From Azoarcus sp. DN11 (GTDB taxonomy: Bacteria > Pseudomonadota > Gammaproteobacteria > Burkholderiales > Rhodocyclaceae): DNA of 64,000 nucleotides. Shown piece by piece: positions 63,844 through 64,000 of the stretch. The stretch is from contig NZ_CP021731.1 of assembly GCF_003628555.1 (NCBI RefSeq), positions 2,852,001 to 2,916,000 on the forward strand, given 5' to 3'. The translations under genes and the position numbers were made by a program. The notes under the pieces are model-generated. The model was given only the letters and a program-made list of their open reading frames with translations, ran no database searches and had not been told where the DNA came from. Within the stretch, counting starts at the first letter, position 1; the number at the start of each line of letters is the position of its first letter.

Positions 63844-64000
63844 ATCCGACGATGCCCCCCCGCCTTCCGCCTCGATCCGCAGCATCGGCGTGCTCGGCCC
63901 CGGACTCGCCGACTGGCCCGCCTGCGCCGCGATCCTCGCCGGCGAGGCCGCCTGGGTCCCGCAGAAGACCGTCCTCGCCGCACCGGACCTCCTCCCGCCC
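63840..64000 (+). CDS. Second ketosynthase-like gene, partial, with an apparent frameshift at a C7 run
   Basis: The gene runs off the right end. The ATG at 63840 overlaps the previous stop (ATGA) but reads MNPTMPPRLPPRSAAS, which looks like nothing known. One frame over, from about 63872, the sequence reads IRSIGVLGPGLADWPACAAI and AAPDLLPP, the N-terminus of ketosynthase/chain-length-factor proteins of aryl-polyene clusters. One more C in the C7 run at 63855-63861 would join them. The alternatives are a GTG start at 63890 or a true frameshift. Confidence 0.6.
   Translation, partial: MNPTMPPRLPPRSAASACSAPDSPTGPPAPRSSPARPPGSRRRPSSPHRTSSR

Overview
The window is about 64 kb of GC-rich chromosomal DNA from a betaproteobacterium, most likely a Rhodocyclales member of the Azoarcus/Aromatoleum/Thauera group. 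This rests on the TCA order sdhCDAB-sdhE-gltA-sucAB-lpd next to mdh, a second infA, an rnfABCDGE-nth operon, a phasin gene, and an aryl-polyene-type cluster like that behind arcuflavin in Azoarcus sp. BH72. It is inferred from gene content, not from a database search. I see no rRNA, tRNA, CRISPR array, insertion sequence or prophage.

Layout. 1-4.5 kb (minus): an oligopeptide-type ABC importer, with the last permease running off the left end. 4.6-11 kb: fabI, ppiD, clpB with a sigma-32 promoter, and a phasin gene behind a PhaR-like operator. 11-13.5 kb (minus): the molybdenum-cofactor run mobB-moeA-moaD-moaE. 13.6-18 kb (minus): an unassigned ATP-grasp-like protein, a DinG/YoaA helicase, and a zapE gene broken by a G10 tract in its P-loop codons. 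18-28.7 kb (minus): the TCA block, cut by three intrinsic terminators. 28.8-31.8 kb: a GntR regulator divergent from mdh, with a palindrome between them, then a CitE-like lyase. 32-33.5 kb: infA divergent from a cyclase-FHA fusion. 33.5-38.9 kb: an Fe(III) ABC importer in two divergent parts with Fur-box-like sites, a DUF2325 protein and a receiver-like protein. 38.9-41.5 kb: aat, bpt and pyrD. 41.6-47.5 kb: rnfABCDGE-nth. 47.5-50.1 kb: a DUF1841 protein and a MoxR/VWA pair. 50.2-54.9 kb: a MarR regulator divergent from a ClC transporter, then htpG (with a sigma-32 promoter) and greB. 55.2 kb to the right end: a tightly coupled aryl-polyene-type gene cluster that continues outside the window.

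How they work together. The TCA enzymes, mdh, the CoA-ester lyase and the GntR regulator form a central-carbon neighbourhood. clpB and htpG carry matching heat-shock promoters. The iron locus has split binding-protein and permease/ATPase parts plus two proteins with extra cysteine clusters that could sense iron or Fe-S status. The terminal cluster encodes acyl carrier, ligase, dehydratase, acyltransferase, LolA-like and MMPL export proteins, a NodB-type deacetylase and ketosynthases, enough to suggest a membrane-bound polyene. Points most worth checking are the two homopolymer frameshifts (zapE and the last ketosynthase), the doubly anchored peptide-binding protein, the cysteine-bearing iron proteins and the predicted leaderless cyclase-FHA transcript.
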